Source: SSC4 sp964443225 (GTDB taxonomy: Bacteria > Chloroflexota > Anaerolineae > SSC4 > Amarolineaceae). From it: a stretch of DNA of 64,000 nt. Within the stretch, counting starts at the first letter, position 1. Every line of letters begins with the position of its first letter. Below the pieces are notes generated by a model. That model was given only the letters and a program-made list of their open reading frames with translations. It did no database searches and had not been told where the DNA came from. A program made the translations under genes and the position numbers. This document shows positions 1 to 9,000 of this stretch, in pieces. The stretch lies in NCBI GenBank assembly GCA_964443225.1, contig CAYUCC010000009.1:37706-101705 (forward strand). The letters are read 5' to 3'.

Positions 1-1
1 C

Positions 2-2311
2 GCAGCCGTCCATGTCACGATCCTCAGCGGTGATATCGACAACAACGACATCAACACGGACGGTAATTTTATCGCCGAGACCACCGCCGATATTCAGGGG
101 TTGAATAGTCTCCATGTCGTGACGGGCGGCGGGACGGACAGCACGGCGCGACTGGACGGTTTTACAATCACTGCGGGAGACGCGAGCGGCTATGATGGTG
201 GTGGAGTGTACAACCTCAGCGGCAGCCCCACGCTGGCGAATCTCACCTTTAGCGGCAACGAAGCCAACAACGGCGGAGGGATGTTCAACAATACCAACAG
301 CAGCCCGACACTGACGAACGTCACCTTTAGTGGAAACGCAAGCACCGTGAGCGGGGGCGGCATAAAAAACGCTGCCGGCAGCAACCCGACCCTGACGAAC
401 GTGACTTTTAGTGGGAATTCGTCGCTCGGCTATAGTGGTGGCGGGATGCACAACGACAACAGCAGTCCGAGTTTGACGAATGTCACCTATAGCAACAACA
501 CTGCGGACGACCATGGCGGCGGGATGAGCAGCATAAACAGCAGCAGCCCCACCCTGACCAACGTGACCTTTAGCGGAAATGCTTCCGGAGCCAGTGGCGG
601 TGGAATGTACGTCAACAGCGGTAATCCGACGCTGACGAACGTTGCTTTTAGTAACAATACATCAGCGTTTGGCGGCGGGATGCGAATCTGGCATGGGACC
701 GCATCTCTGACGGACGTTACCTTTAGCAACAATACCGCCAGCGGCAATGCAAGCAGTACCGGCGGCGGGTTGTACACATTGAGCTCTAGCCCGACGCTGA
801 CGCGCGTCACTTTTAGTAACAATACCGCCAGCGTCAGTGGCGGCGGGCTTGGCGTTAACGGTGGCAGCCCGACCCTGATCAACGTGACGCTGCGCGGCAA
901 TACAGCCAGCGGCGTTGGATTGAATGGCGGTGGCGGCATCCACAATAATGGCGGCGCCCTCACACTGACGAATGTCACCCTCAACGCTAATTCCGCAACC
1001 AGCTTGGGCGGCGGGATTTACACCGGCGGGGACGCCATAACGCTCAAGAACATCATCTTGTGGGGGAATACCGCCGGCAACTCGAGTTACAACCAGATGT
1101 ATAACGCCTCCGGCGCCCCCAACAACGCCACCATTTCGTACAGTGATATTCAGGGCAGCGGCGCTCCGGGCAGTTGGAACAACGCGCTTGGCACGAACGG
1201 CGGCGGCAACATTGACGCCGACCCACTGTTTTTGGATAGCGACTTGCGTTTGGGTTTCGGCTCTCCGGCAATAGAAACTGGGACCAACACCGGCTGCCCC
1301 TCCACCGATTTGGACAACCTGCCGCGCCCCGCCGATGGGGATGGCGACAGCATAGCCACCTGCGACATGGGCGCCTACGAAGGCGGAACGATGCTGTGCA
1401 GTCTGAGCACAGGCAGCTATGCCTTCCCCGACCAGTCCAGTGTAGCTGTCGACATCACCGCGTTGGCCAACCTCGGCTGCGTGTACGTAGATGAGATCGA
1501 AACCGATCATCCGGCCGCCACCGGCGCGCCGGACGTGCTCAGCACATTCACCGGCCGGTATTGGCTGATGCGCGGTCTGCAAAGCGATCGAGTCACCGAG
1601 GCCAGCGGCTACACCGTCAACGTTACGCTGCCGCATGACAACCTGGACAGCCCGCAAGTATGCCGCTACGCCAGCAGCGCCTGGACCTGTGCCGTGGACA
1701 GCAGTACCGCCACCACCGTCACGCGCAACGGCGTCGTTGCCTTCTCAGATTGGGCGGTCGGGGCCGATGCGATCCCCACAGCCGTCACACTGGCAGATTT
1801 CAGCGCCGTCCAACAAGGCGATGCCGTCCTGCTTACCTGGGAGACCGTAAGCGAACTGACCAACCGCGGCTTCAACCTCTACCGCGGCGTGTCACCGGCC
1901 GGACCGGATCGCCAGCTCAATACGACGCTGATCCCCTCGCAATCGCCAGGCAACTCAAGCGGCTTCATATACACCTGGGAGGACCGCGCCGAACTGATAC
2001 CGGGTACAGCGTACTTCTACTGGGTAGAGGACGTCGACATGCGAGGCGTGGCGACGATGCATGGGCCCGTGAGCGTCGTTTTCTCCGTCCCGACTTCACT
2101 GACGCTGGCTGAGGTCGGGGCAAGTCCTGCCGCTGGATCGCCCTTGTCGCTGACCGGGGCGATGCTGGCCTTGCTGGCTCTGTTTGGGGCGGCCGGGCGC
2201 GCCCGCGCCGCCAGGAGGACATCCTTCAACCCTGCACCCCGTCGAGTTGGGCCAACCGGCGGAGCTCGGCCTGGACTATCAGCGCAACCGCTAGTTGGTC
2301 ACTTGGCCTGA
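2..2311 (+). CDS. Right-handed beta-helix surface protein (5' end outside window)
   Basis: The reading frame is open from the window edge, so the gene starts upstream; a TTG at 101 is only the first in-window start-like codon. About 400 residues are degenerate repeats of the type SPTLTNVTFSGNxAxxxGGG, the signature of a parallel right-handed beta-helix as in polymorphic outer-membrane and choice-of-anchor Q proteins. A D/G-rich turn (DADPLF..PAIETG..DLDNLPRPADGDGD) closes the helix. Next come a beta-rich region and a fibronectin-like module (LTWETVSELTNRGFNLYRG). The last 60 residues hold a short hydrophobic segment (SLTGAMLALLALFGAAG) followed by Arg-rich sequence, which resembles a C-terminal sorting or anchor tail. 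It is probably an exported adhesin or wall protein. The family is clear but the ligand is unknown. Confidence 0.85.
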   Translation, partial: AAVHVTILSGDIDNNDINTDGNFIAETTADIQGLNSLHVVTGGGTDSTARLDGFTITAGDASGYDGGGVYNLSGSPTLANLTFSGNEANNGGGMFNNTNSSPTLTNVTFSGNASTVSGGGIKNAAGSNPTLTNVTFSGNSSLGYSGGGMHNDNSSPSLTNVTYSNNTADDHGGGMSSINSSSPTLTNVTFSGNASGASGGGMYVNSGNPTLTNVAFSNNTSAFGGGMRIWHGTASLTDVTFSNNTASGNASSTGGGLYTLSSSPTLTRVTFSNNTASVSGGGLGVNGGSPTLINVTLRGNTASGVGLNGGGGIHNNGGALTLTNVTLNANSATSLGGGIYTGGDAITLKNIILWGNTAGNSSYNQMYNASGAPNNATISYSDIQGSGAPGSWNNALGTNGGGNIDADPLFLDSDLRLGFGSPAIETGTNTGCPSTDLDNLPRPADGDGDSIATCDMGAYEGGTMLCSLSTGSYAFPDQSSVAVDITALANLGCVYVDEIETDHPAATGAPDVLSTFTGRYWLMRGLQSDRVTEASGYTVNVTLPHDNLDSPQVCRYASSAWTCAVDSSTATTVTRNGVVAFSDWAVGADAIPTAVTLADFSAVQQGDAVLLTWETVSELTNRGFNLYRGVSPAGPDRQLNTTLIPSQSPGNSSGFIYTWEDRAELIPGTAYFYWVEDVDMRGVATMHGPVSVVFSVPTSLTLAEVGASPAAGSPLSLTGAMLALLALFGAAGRARAARRTSFNPAPRRVGPTGGARPGLSAQPLVGHLA

Positions 2312-2363
2312 GCATAACCATCGATCACACTCGATCAATGGCGACAGTCGTGGCAAGTGACCC
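2290..2363. repeat. 74-bp imperfect direct repeat, copy A, with terminal inverted repeats
   Basis: This block matches 2587-2660 over 74 bp without gaps, with roughly 17 differences. It carries the inverted pair GGTCACTT (2297-2304) and AAGTGACC (2355-2362), and an inner near-palindrome CCATCGAT..GATCAATGG. It covers the last codons of the upstream surface-protein gene. The structure resembles a small MITE or a palindromic intergenic unit. Confidence 0.75.
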
Positions 2364-2424
2364 GCTACGACTCAGATCCGTGGCAACGATCGAGTACGAG
2401 TACGAGTAGGACGGTATTCGTACT

Positions 2425-2585
2425 CAGTGCAACGGTACTCGTACTCGTACTCAGTGCAACGGTACTCGTACTCGTACTCAGTGCAACGGTACTCGTACTC
2501 GTACTCAGTGCAACGGTACTCGTACTCGTACTCAGTGCAACGGTACTCGTACTCGTACTCGTACTCGTACTCGTACTCGTGCTCG
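2425..2585. repeat. 27-bp minisatellite running into a TACTCG hexamer array
   Basis: Five units start at 2425, 2452, 2479, 2506 and 2533, each CAGTGCAACGG followed by TACTCG repeats, with an exact 27-bp period. The last unit expands into six perfect TACTCG hexamers (2544-2579) and then degenerate TGCTCG copies. At 2390-2408 the reverse complement (GAGTACGAGTACGAGTA) precedes the array, so a transcript could fold back on itself. The length is a multiple of three, so long ORFs cross it, but they are low-complexity artefacts. Confidence 0.9.
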
Positions 2586-2586
2586 T

Positions 2587-2660
2587 GCTACTGGGTCACT
2601 CAGCTTGAGCCTAGCCATCGATCACACTCGATCCATGGCTACCGTCGTGCCAGGTGACCC
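2587..2660. repeat. 74-bp imperfect direct repeat, copy B
   Basis: This is the second copy of the 2290-2363 element. It has terminal GGGTCAC (2593-2599) and GTGACCC (2654-2660) and an inner CCATCGATC..GATCCATGG palindrome. Together the two copies bracket the minisatellite. It ends 84 bp before the next gene, so it may lie in that gene's upstream region. Confidence 0.75.
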
Positions 2661-2744
2661 ACTTGCGGCCCGAGTATTGCCGGGCAACAAACCCCGTATG
2701 TGGCGTTGTAATGAGTCAACATAATATGGAGGCAAGGGACACTC

Positions 2745-5222
2745 ATGGCACGCACGATTCTGCTTCTTTCGTGTATCACTTTCCTGACCCTCGCGTTGAC
2801 CGGTGCCGGCCGGGCGTCACCCATGATGGGTCCCTGCGCACCGGGTGCTACCTACGACGCGGCGTGCGACGCCGACCACGACGGCGACGTCGACATTTTC
2901 GACATCCAGTTGACCGCCGGCCATTGGGGACACGCGGGGCCGTGGAGCAGTGGCAGTTGGGACCTGACCGGCAATGCAGCCACGGTACCCGGCACGCACT
3001 TCGTCGGCACCACGGATAACCAACCCCTCGAGCTGAGGGTCAACAACCAGCGTGCCCTGCGCCTGGAGCCGCACGCAACCAGCCCCAACCTGCTGGGCGG
3101 CCACAGCAGCAACAGCGTCACCCCTGGCGTCTATGGCGCCACCATCGGCGGCGGCGGCGCGGCGGCCGGCCCCAATACGGTCGGCGGCACCCACGGCACG
3201 GTCGGCGGCGGGTACGCCAACAGCGCCGGCGGGCCCTATGCCACCGTAGGCGGCGGCTACGTCAACCTGGCACCGGTCGCCTGGACCACGATCGGCGGCG
3301 GCTCGATCAACACGGCAAGCGGGACGTACGCCACGGTCAGTGGGGGATTCGGCAACACGGCCAGCGGCCCCTCGGCCACGGTCAGCGGCGGCGGCCGGCA
3401 AGACCCGGGCAACCCAGCCACGGGTAACCTGGCGACCGACAAGTGGAGCAGCGTAGGCGGCGGGGCTGGCAATCAGGCCGGCACCAACAACGGCAACACC
3501 GAGGACGCCTGGGGCAGCACAGTGGCCGGCGGGGCTGGCAACCAGGCGCTTCACATCGCGGCCACCGTGGGTGGCGGCCAGAGTAACGTGGCCAACGGCC
3601 TGTATGCGACGATCGCGGGTGGGGTTGGCAACGCGGCCGGCCATTATGCCGCCGTTGGCGGCGGCGTGAACCATGTGGCCTACGGCGATTACAGCACGAT
3701 TGGCGGCGGGGGATTCAACCAGGCCAGCGGCCATGGAGCAACAACCGCTGGCGGTGCCCAAAACACCGCGGACGGAGCCTATGCGACGATCGGCGGCGGC
3801 CTGGGTAACATCACCAACGCCGGCTATGCCACGATCGGTGGCGGCGGACGAACCGACGCGCTCAACCCAACAACGGCCAACCGCGTTACGGACGATTACG
3901 GCACGGTGAGCGGCGGTGGCAATAACCAGGCCGGTGACAATGCCGGCACCACCGGCGACCGGACGTACGCCACGGTCAGCGGCGGCCAGAGCAACACGGC
4001 CAGCGGTGCGTTCGCCAGCGTGGGTGGGGGGTTGCAGAATACGGCGAGCGGCGGCACAGCTATCGTTGGCGGCGGCGAGCAGAACCAGGCCAGCGGCGGC
4101 TGGGCCGCAGTAGGCGGCGGAACCGGCAACACCGCCAGCGGGCTGGCGGCGGGTGTACTGGGCGGCTCGTCGAATGCAGCCGGCGGCAGCTTCGCCAGTG
4201 TTGGCGGCGGTTTTGGCAATACGACGACCGCGGCGTACACGACGATCGCCGGCGGCGGACGCAGCAACCCGGCCGATCCGGCCACCGGCAACCGTGTCAC
4301 CGACGATTACGGGAGCGTGGGCGGTGGCGGCAGCAACCGCGCCGGCAACGCCGGCGGAACCAGCGATGACCGCCCCTACGCGACGGTTGCAGGTGGTTAT
4401 GGCAACGTGGCCAGCGGAAGTTATGCCGCGGTGGCTGGTGGTTACGGTAATACGGCCAGTGCAACGGAGGCCACTGCGGTCGGTGGCGTGCATAATGAGG
4501 CGACCGGTGACCAGTCCTTCGTGGGCGGTGGTGAAGGCAACACTGCGTCGGGCATCGGTTCGGTTGTGGGCGGTGGCGCGTTCAACACGGCCAGTGGGAC
4601 GAATGCCGTGGTGCCTGGTGGTGCGTACAATGAGGCGACAGGGAATTACAGTTTCGCCGCCGGGCAGCGCGCAGAAGCGGCCGCAGCGGGGCTGTTTGTT
4701 TGGGCAGATAGTTTGCCATACGACTGGGCGGTCAGCAACCCGAATGGTTTCTGGGTGCGCGCAACCGGTGATGTTAATTTTACGGTTGCTGTGGACAACC
4801 AGGGCGTGCTGACGGTTTATTGCTTCCTGCATGCCAGCAGCGGCGGCTGGAACTGCGTGGACCTGCGACCCAGGCCGGGCCAGCAGGAGACCGTCGATGG
4901 TGTAGACATCGTGCAGCGCCTGAGCCAGATGCCTATCTCAACCTGGAGCACCACACACGACGACCGCACGGTGCGCCACATCGGTCCCCAGGCGCCCGAC
5001 CTCTACGCGGCGTTTGGATTGGGTGAAGATGAACATTCCCTCAATGCGCTCGACATGAACGGGATCGCATTCGCCGCGATCCAGGGGCTGTACCAGATGC
5101 TGCAGGAGGTGCAGCACACAAACCAAGCGCTGGCGGCCCAGAATGCCGCCCAACAGGCTCAGCTCGATCAACTGAGCGGCCGTCTCACCGCGCTCGAACA
5201 AGCGCTGGGGCAAAATCATTAG
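2745..5222 (+). CDS. Secreted YadA-head-like repeat protein with S74 chaperone-like C-terminus
   Basis: The start is ATG 2745 with GGAGG 11 nt upstream. Residues 1-24 are a signal peptide. Residues about 28-62 (GPCAPGATYDAACDADHDGDVDI) form one dockerin-like calcium-binding repeat. Residues about 120-640 are tandem VGGGxxNxASGxYAT units, the left-handed roll repeat of trimeric autotransporter (YadA/Hep_Hag) heads. Three longer loops of about 46 residues interrupt them, each beginning GGGR and reading NPATGN/NPTTAN. Residues about 715-785 match the endosialidase-chaperone (peptidase S74) core (LSQMPISTW, VRHIGPQAPDLYAAFGLGED, MNGIAFAAIQGLYQML). Residues 785-822 are a Gln/Leu-rich coiled coil. 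The usual SD..K motif at the S74 N-terminus is not visible, so self-cleavage is doubtful. The likely product is a trimeric surface fibre. Confidence 0.85.
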   Translation: MARTILLLSCITFLTLALTGAGRASPMMGPCAPGATYDAACDADHDGDVDIFDIQLTAGHWGHAGPWSSGSWDLTGNAATVPGTHFVGTTDNQPLELRVNNQRALRLEPHATSPNLLGGHSSNSVTPGVYGATIGGGGAAAGPNTVGGTHGTVGGGYANSAGGPYATVGGGYVNLAPVAWTTIGGGSINTASGTYATVSGGFGNTASGPSATVSGGGRQDPGNPATGNLATDKWSSVGGGAGNQAGTNNGNTEDAWGSTVAGGAGNQALHIAATVGGGQSNVANGLYATIAGGVGNAAGHYAAVGGGVNHVAYGDYSTIGGGGFNQASGHGATTAGGAQNTADGAYATIGGGLGNITNAGYATIGGGGRTDALNPTTANRVTDDYGTVSGGGNNQAGDNAGTTGDRTYATVSGGQSNTASGAFASVGGGLQNTASGGTAIVGGGEQNQASGGWAAVGGGTGNTASGLAAGVLGGSSNAAGGSFASVGGGFGNTTTAAYTTIAGGGRSNPADPATGNRVTDDYGSVGGGGSNRAGNAGGTSDDRPYATVAGGYGNVASGSYAAVAGGYGNTASATEATAVGGVHNEATGDQSFVGGGEGNTASGIGSVVGGGAFNTASGTNAVVPGGAYNEATGNYSFAAGQRAEAAAAGLFVWADSLPYDWAVSNPNGFWVRATGDVNFTVAVDNQGVLTVYCFLHASSGGWNCVDLRPRPGQQETVDGVDIVQRLSQMPISTWSTTHDDRTVRHIGPQAPDLYAAFGLGEDEHSLNALDMNGIAFAAIQGLYQMLQEVQHTNQALAAQNAAQQAQLDQLSGRLTALEQALGQNH

Positions 5223-5258
5223 CCCTGGTGTGGGGCCAGGGGACATGTGAGGAACACA

Positions 5259-5567
5259 ATGCATCGAATACAGGTTTGTTTGCTCATCTTGGTCGTGATG
5301 TTGGTGCCGCTCTTGCCGGCTTATGCCGCCCCAACTGGCCCCGAAAGCAGCCCAACGCACGTTTACCTGCCACTCACCCTACGGCGGGACTGGGGCGCAG
5401 CACCGCCCAGGCCGGCGGCGTATTGGCGCTGGTCTTTCGCAACGGCGATGCGCCGCGCCCTGAGCCGGGCCGCCACCGTTTCTACGGCGGCCTGCTCGGC
5501 CGCTAGGCTGCCGCCTTTAGATGAATCGGCTCGATTCCGGCGTAGGCGGTCTCGTTCAGTTGGCTAA
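5259..5567 (+). pseudogene. Signal-peptide fragment of a secreted protein, probably decayed
   Basis: ATG 5259 has GAGGA 7 nt upstream and lies 36 bp after the previous gene. The first 22 residues (MHRIQVCLLILVVMLVPLLP) are a convincing signal peptide with an A-Y-A-A cleavage site, followed by THVYLPLTLRR. Leader-proximal YLPL motifs of this kind are common in exported Chloroflexota proteins. After about residue 45 the frame becomes Arg/Ala-rich and loses protein-like character, and it runs into the oppositely oriented higA gene. It is best read as the 5' remnant of a truncated or frameshifted secreted-protein gene. Confidence 0.4.
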
Positions 5568-5805
5568 GCTCCCAGTTCTCCTGCAGATTGAGCCAAAAGC
5601 GGGGATTCTGCCCGAACAGTCTGCCCAGTCGCATGGCCATATCAGGCGTCACACCTCGCTTGCCGCGGCAGATGTCGCTGATCTTGGATTGCGTCATGCC
5701 CAGGCGCTCAGCAACCAGGGATTGGGTGATTTGGTTCTGGTCGAGAATCTCTTGTAGAATCTCACCAGGGTGCACTGTGATCGTTCGTCGTGGTATAATC
5801 GTCAT
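5503..5805 (-). CDS. higA: HigA-family antitoxin (XRE HTH)
   Basis: This is a 100-residue protein with the HigA hallmark HPGEILQEILDQN and an XRE helix-turn-helix (QSLVAERLGMTQSKISDICRGKRGVTPDMAMRLGRLF), followed by the family motif NPRFWLNLQENWEL. HigA proteins neutralise the HigB RNase and repress the higBA promoter. I chose ATG 5805 because GAGG sits 5 nt upstream and the protein then starts MTIIPRRTITVHPG like family members; a longer in-frame start at 5871 overlaps the higB stop. The upstream higB is truncated, so this appears to be an orphan antitoxin. Confidence 0.85.
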   Translation of the reverse strand: MTIIPRRTITVHPGEILQEILDQNQITQSLVAERLGMTQSKISDICRGKRGVTPDMAMRLGRLFGQNPRFWLNLQENWELSQLNETAYAGIEPIHLKAAA

Positions 5806-5845
5806 ACTAGCCTCAATGTCAGCGCTATCATCTTCGCTGCGGCGC

Positions 5846-5983
5846 TCAATGGTAGTCGGTGATTTCGACATTCAGGACGTCAATCCCGTTCCATTGATAT
5901 AATATGATAATCGATGGCGTACGGAACTGCCAACTTTCACGGTCACCTCGAAGCCGGTCAGGAACCGGGACGGGATGCACGAA
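5846..5983 (-). pseudogene. higB toxin remnant (C-terminal third only)
   Basis: Directly upstream of higA on the same strand, this frame ends RLRGDRESWQFR..LYQWNGIDVLNVEITDYH then TGA. It matches the C-terminal pattern of RelE/HigB toxins (LxGDRxGxWxIR..FRW..VDVEIVDYH). The stop is 40 bp before the higA start, which is normal higBA spacing. The N-terminal half, about 50 residues, is absent: going upstream the frame runs antisense into the STAND ATPase gene that begins at 6006. The FRTPSIIIL stretch also departs from the family. The toxin is almost certainly inactive. Confidence 0.55.
5895..5903 (+). promoter_or_regulatory. Extended -10 promoter candidate for the STAND gene at 6006
   Basis: The sequence TGATATAAT fits an extended -10 (TGnTATAAT) on the plus strand. 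The -35 region is weak. It lies inside the higB remnant and would give a leader of about 95 nt. Confidence 0.4.
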
Positions 5984-6005
5984 TCGAGTACACAGCGAGG
6001 CGTAA

Positions 6006-9000
6006 ATGGACGACACCCGTACCTTCGTGGGCCGTGAAGCCCAACTTTTGCAGCTCGATGGCTTTCTAAGCCAGGCCCTGGCCGCGCCCGGCCAGGTCTG
6101 TTTTGTCACCGGTGATGCCGGCGCGGGCAAGACCACGCTGGCGACCGAGTTCATGCGCCGAGCCCAGGCACGCCAGCAAGACCTGGTGGCGGCCGTCGCC
6201 ATGGGCGACCCGCAGACCGGCGCCAGTGATCCCTACCTCATCTTCCGCGAGGTGCTGACCCTGCTCACCGGCGACGTGGACGCGCGCCTGGCCGAAGGCA
6301 CGATCACACAGGAGGGGGCGCAGCGTCTGCAGAAAGCCGTGCGCACCTCGATCGACTGCCTGGTCGAGTTTGGTCCCGACCTCATCGGGCTGCTGGTGCC
6401 AGGGGCAGGGCTGGCCGTGCAAATGGCAAAGCTCGGTATCGAGACCACGAAACGGGCAGGGCTGCTCGACCGGCTTACGCAGGCGCCGGCCGCTGCGGGC
6501 CGCGACGTCCCCGGCCAGCGGGGCATCGACCAGGGCCAGATCTACGAACAGTACGCCAAAGTCCTCAACGCCCTCTCACAGCACGCACCGCTCCTGCTGA
6601 TTCTCGACGACCTGCAGTGGGCCGACACCTCCTCCATCGACCTGCTCTTCCACCTGGCGCGGCGCATCGAGGCCAGCCGCATCTTCGTGATCGGCATGTA
6701 CCGTCCAGCTGAGATCGCGTTGGGCCGCGGCGGCCAACGCCACCCGCTGGAACGGGTCGTCAGCGAGATCAAACGCTACTATGGCGACGTGATCATCGAC
6801 CTGGATGCAATTGCGCGCGAGCAGGGCGCCGCCTTCATCGATGCCCTGCTCGACACCGAGCCGAATCGGCTGGACGCCGGCTTTCGCCGCGCGCTGCTGG
6901 AACGCACGGACGGCAATCCCCTCTTTGCCGTCGAGCTGCTGCGCGACATGCAGGAGCAGGGCGCCATCGTGCGCGACGGGCAGGGGTGTTGGGTGGAAGG
7001 GCCACGCCTCGATTGGTCGGCGCTGCCAGCCCGCGCCGAGGGCGTGATCGAGTCGCGCATCAGTCGTCTCACCGCCGACCTGCTGGAGGCACTCAAGCTG
7101 GCCAGCGTTCAGGGTGATGCCTTCACCGCCGAGGTGGTGGCCCAAATCCGCGAGCTGAATACGCGTGAGTTCGTACACCAGCTCAGCGACGACCTGGAAA
7201 AACGCCATCGCCTGGTTACGGCGCAGGGCCAGCAGCGCATTGGCGATCAGCGCCTTTCGCAGTATCAGTTTCAGAACCGGCTCTTTCAACAGTACCTCTA
7301 TGCGGGGCTGAATCCCACCGAACGCGCCTATCTGCACGAGGACATCGGTCGTGCCCTGGAATCGTTGTACGGCGCACGGGCCGACGAAGCGGCCACGCGG
7401 CTGGCCTGGCACTTCGAGCAGGCCGGGGTGCCCGACAAAGGCCGGTATTACCTGCGGCGGGCGGGCGAGCAGGCGGCTGCCCGCTCGGCCTACGCCGAAG
7501 CGGCCGACTACTTCACCCGCGCCCTCGCGCTGACGCCGGTTGAAGATCAGGCTGAACGGTATGCTTTGCTGTTGGGGCGCGAACGAGCGTACCACATGCA
7601 GGGCAATCGCGCAGCGCAGAAACAAGACCTCGACGAGATGACATTCCTGGCCGCGGCCCTGACCGATGCCAGGCTGCGGGCCGAGGCCGCGTTGGAGCGC
7701 GCCTACTTCGGCGAAGCCACGCACGACTATCCCCTGGCCCGTGCGGCGTCCGAGGAGGCCATCGTCCTGGCACAGTCAGCGGGCAGCGCCGAGGACGAGC
7801 TGCGGGCGCGTATGCAGTTGGGCCTGGTCCTTCACCGCCAGGCCGATTACGCCGCTTCCATCGCCCAGATCGAGCTGGCGGTCAACCAGGCGCACGCCGC
7901 CGGCTGGAAGCCGATGCAGGCGGAATGTCTGCGCCTCCAGGGGCTCAATCATCAAGCGCGCGGTGATTTCGCCAGGGCCCGCTCCGTGCTCGAACAAGCG
8001 CTCGAGCTCTTTCGGGAATTGGGTGACCGTCGCGGGGAAGGCCGGGCGTGTTCCGTGCTGGCTGCCAACTACCGCGAGGAACTCCACTTCGCTGAAGCTC
8101 GACAGTGGTACGACCGCGCGTTGGTGATTACGCGCGCCATCGGTGACCGCCGCAGTGAGTGCATCGTACTCAACAACCTGGGTGTGTTTGCGACCAGTTT
8201 GGGCGATCTGGCCGCGGCGCGCGACTACTTCGGGCAATCCTCCGTACTTGCGGGTGAAATCGGCGAACGGATGGTGCAGGGCGCCAACTGGGTCAACCTC
8301 AGCACCATCGAGCGCATGCGGGGAGACTATGGCCAGGCGCTGGCGTATGCCCAACAGGCGCTCGAACTCTTCAGGGCGATCGGCACGCGTTACGGCGAGG
8401 GCCACGCCCTCACCCGCCTCGGCCACGCCGAGGTCGAGCTTGGGAATCTGGAGGCTGCCGCCGATGCGTACCAGCAGGCGGTAGACATCCGCCGTCACAT
8501 CAGTGAACACCTCTACGTGCTGGAGTCGCTGGCCGGGCTGGCACGCGTACGCCTGGCCCAGGGCAACCGCGCCCAGGCACGCACCGATCTCGACGAAGTG
8601 TTGACGTACCTGGCTGGAGGCGGCAGCCTGGAAGGAACCGAGGAGCCATTTTGGATTTACCTGACGTGTTATGAGGCCCTGGCCGGACACGATGACGCTC
8701 GCGCCGGCGAACTGTTGGACGAAGGCTATCGACAATTGATGGAGCAGGCCGACCGGCTGGGCGACGAAACCGCCCGCCGCATGTTCCTGGCCAACATCCC
8801 CCAACACCGCGCAATCGTCAAAGCCGTGACCGGCGCATACCCCGAACCAGCAGCGCCCGCGCCGTCGCCAGAGACCGCTGACGATGACCAGACGTCCATG
8901 CGCTCGCCCGAACCCGCTATGGCGCACGCAGCATCCGCCACGACGGCCCCGGCTGGACCGGCACCCTCCGCGGCCGGCCCCGCTGTCGCTGCACCCGCGC

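Noticed and set aside
2425..2585. Possible CRISPR array
   Set aside because: The units are contiguous with no unique spacers; it is a minisatellite.
2357..2657. Short ORFs through the minisatellite (VLVLSATVLVLV-type peptide)
   Set aside because: Low-complexity translation of a tandem repeat whose period is a multiple of three.
2817..4832. 671-codon minus-strand frame across the YadA-like gene
   Set aside because: Antisense shadow of a Gly/Ala/Thr repeat gene; composition is Arg/Ala-rich with no domain and no ribosome-binding site.
5806..5871. Longer higA start at 5871
   Set aside because: It overlaps the higB stop and adds residues not seen in the family; ATG 5805 has the ribosome-binding site.
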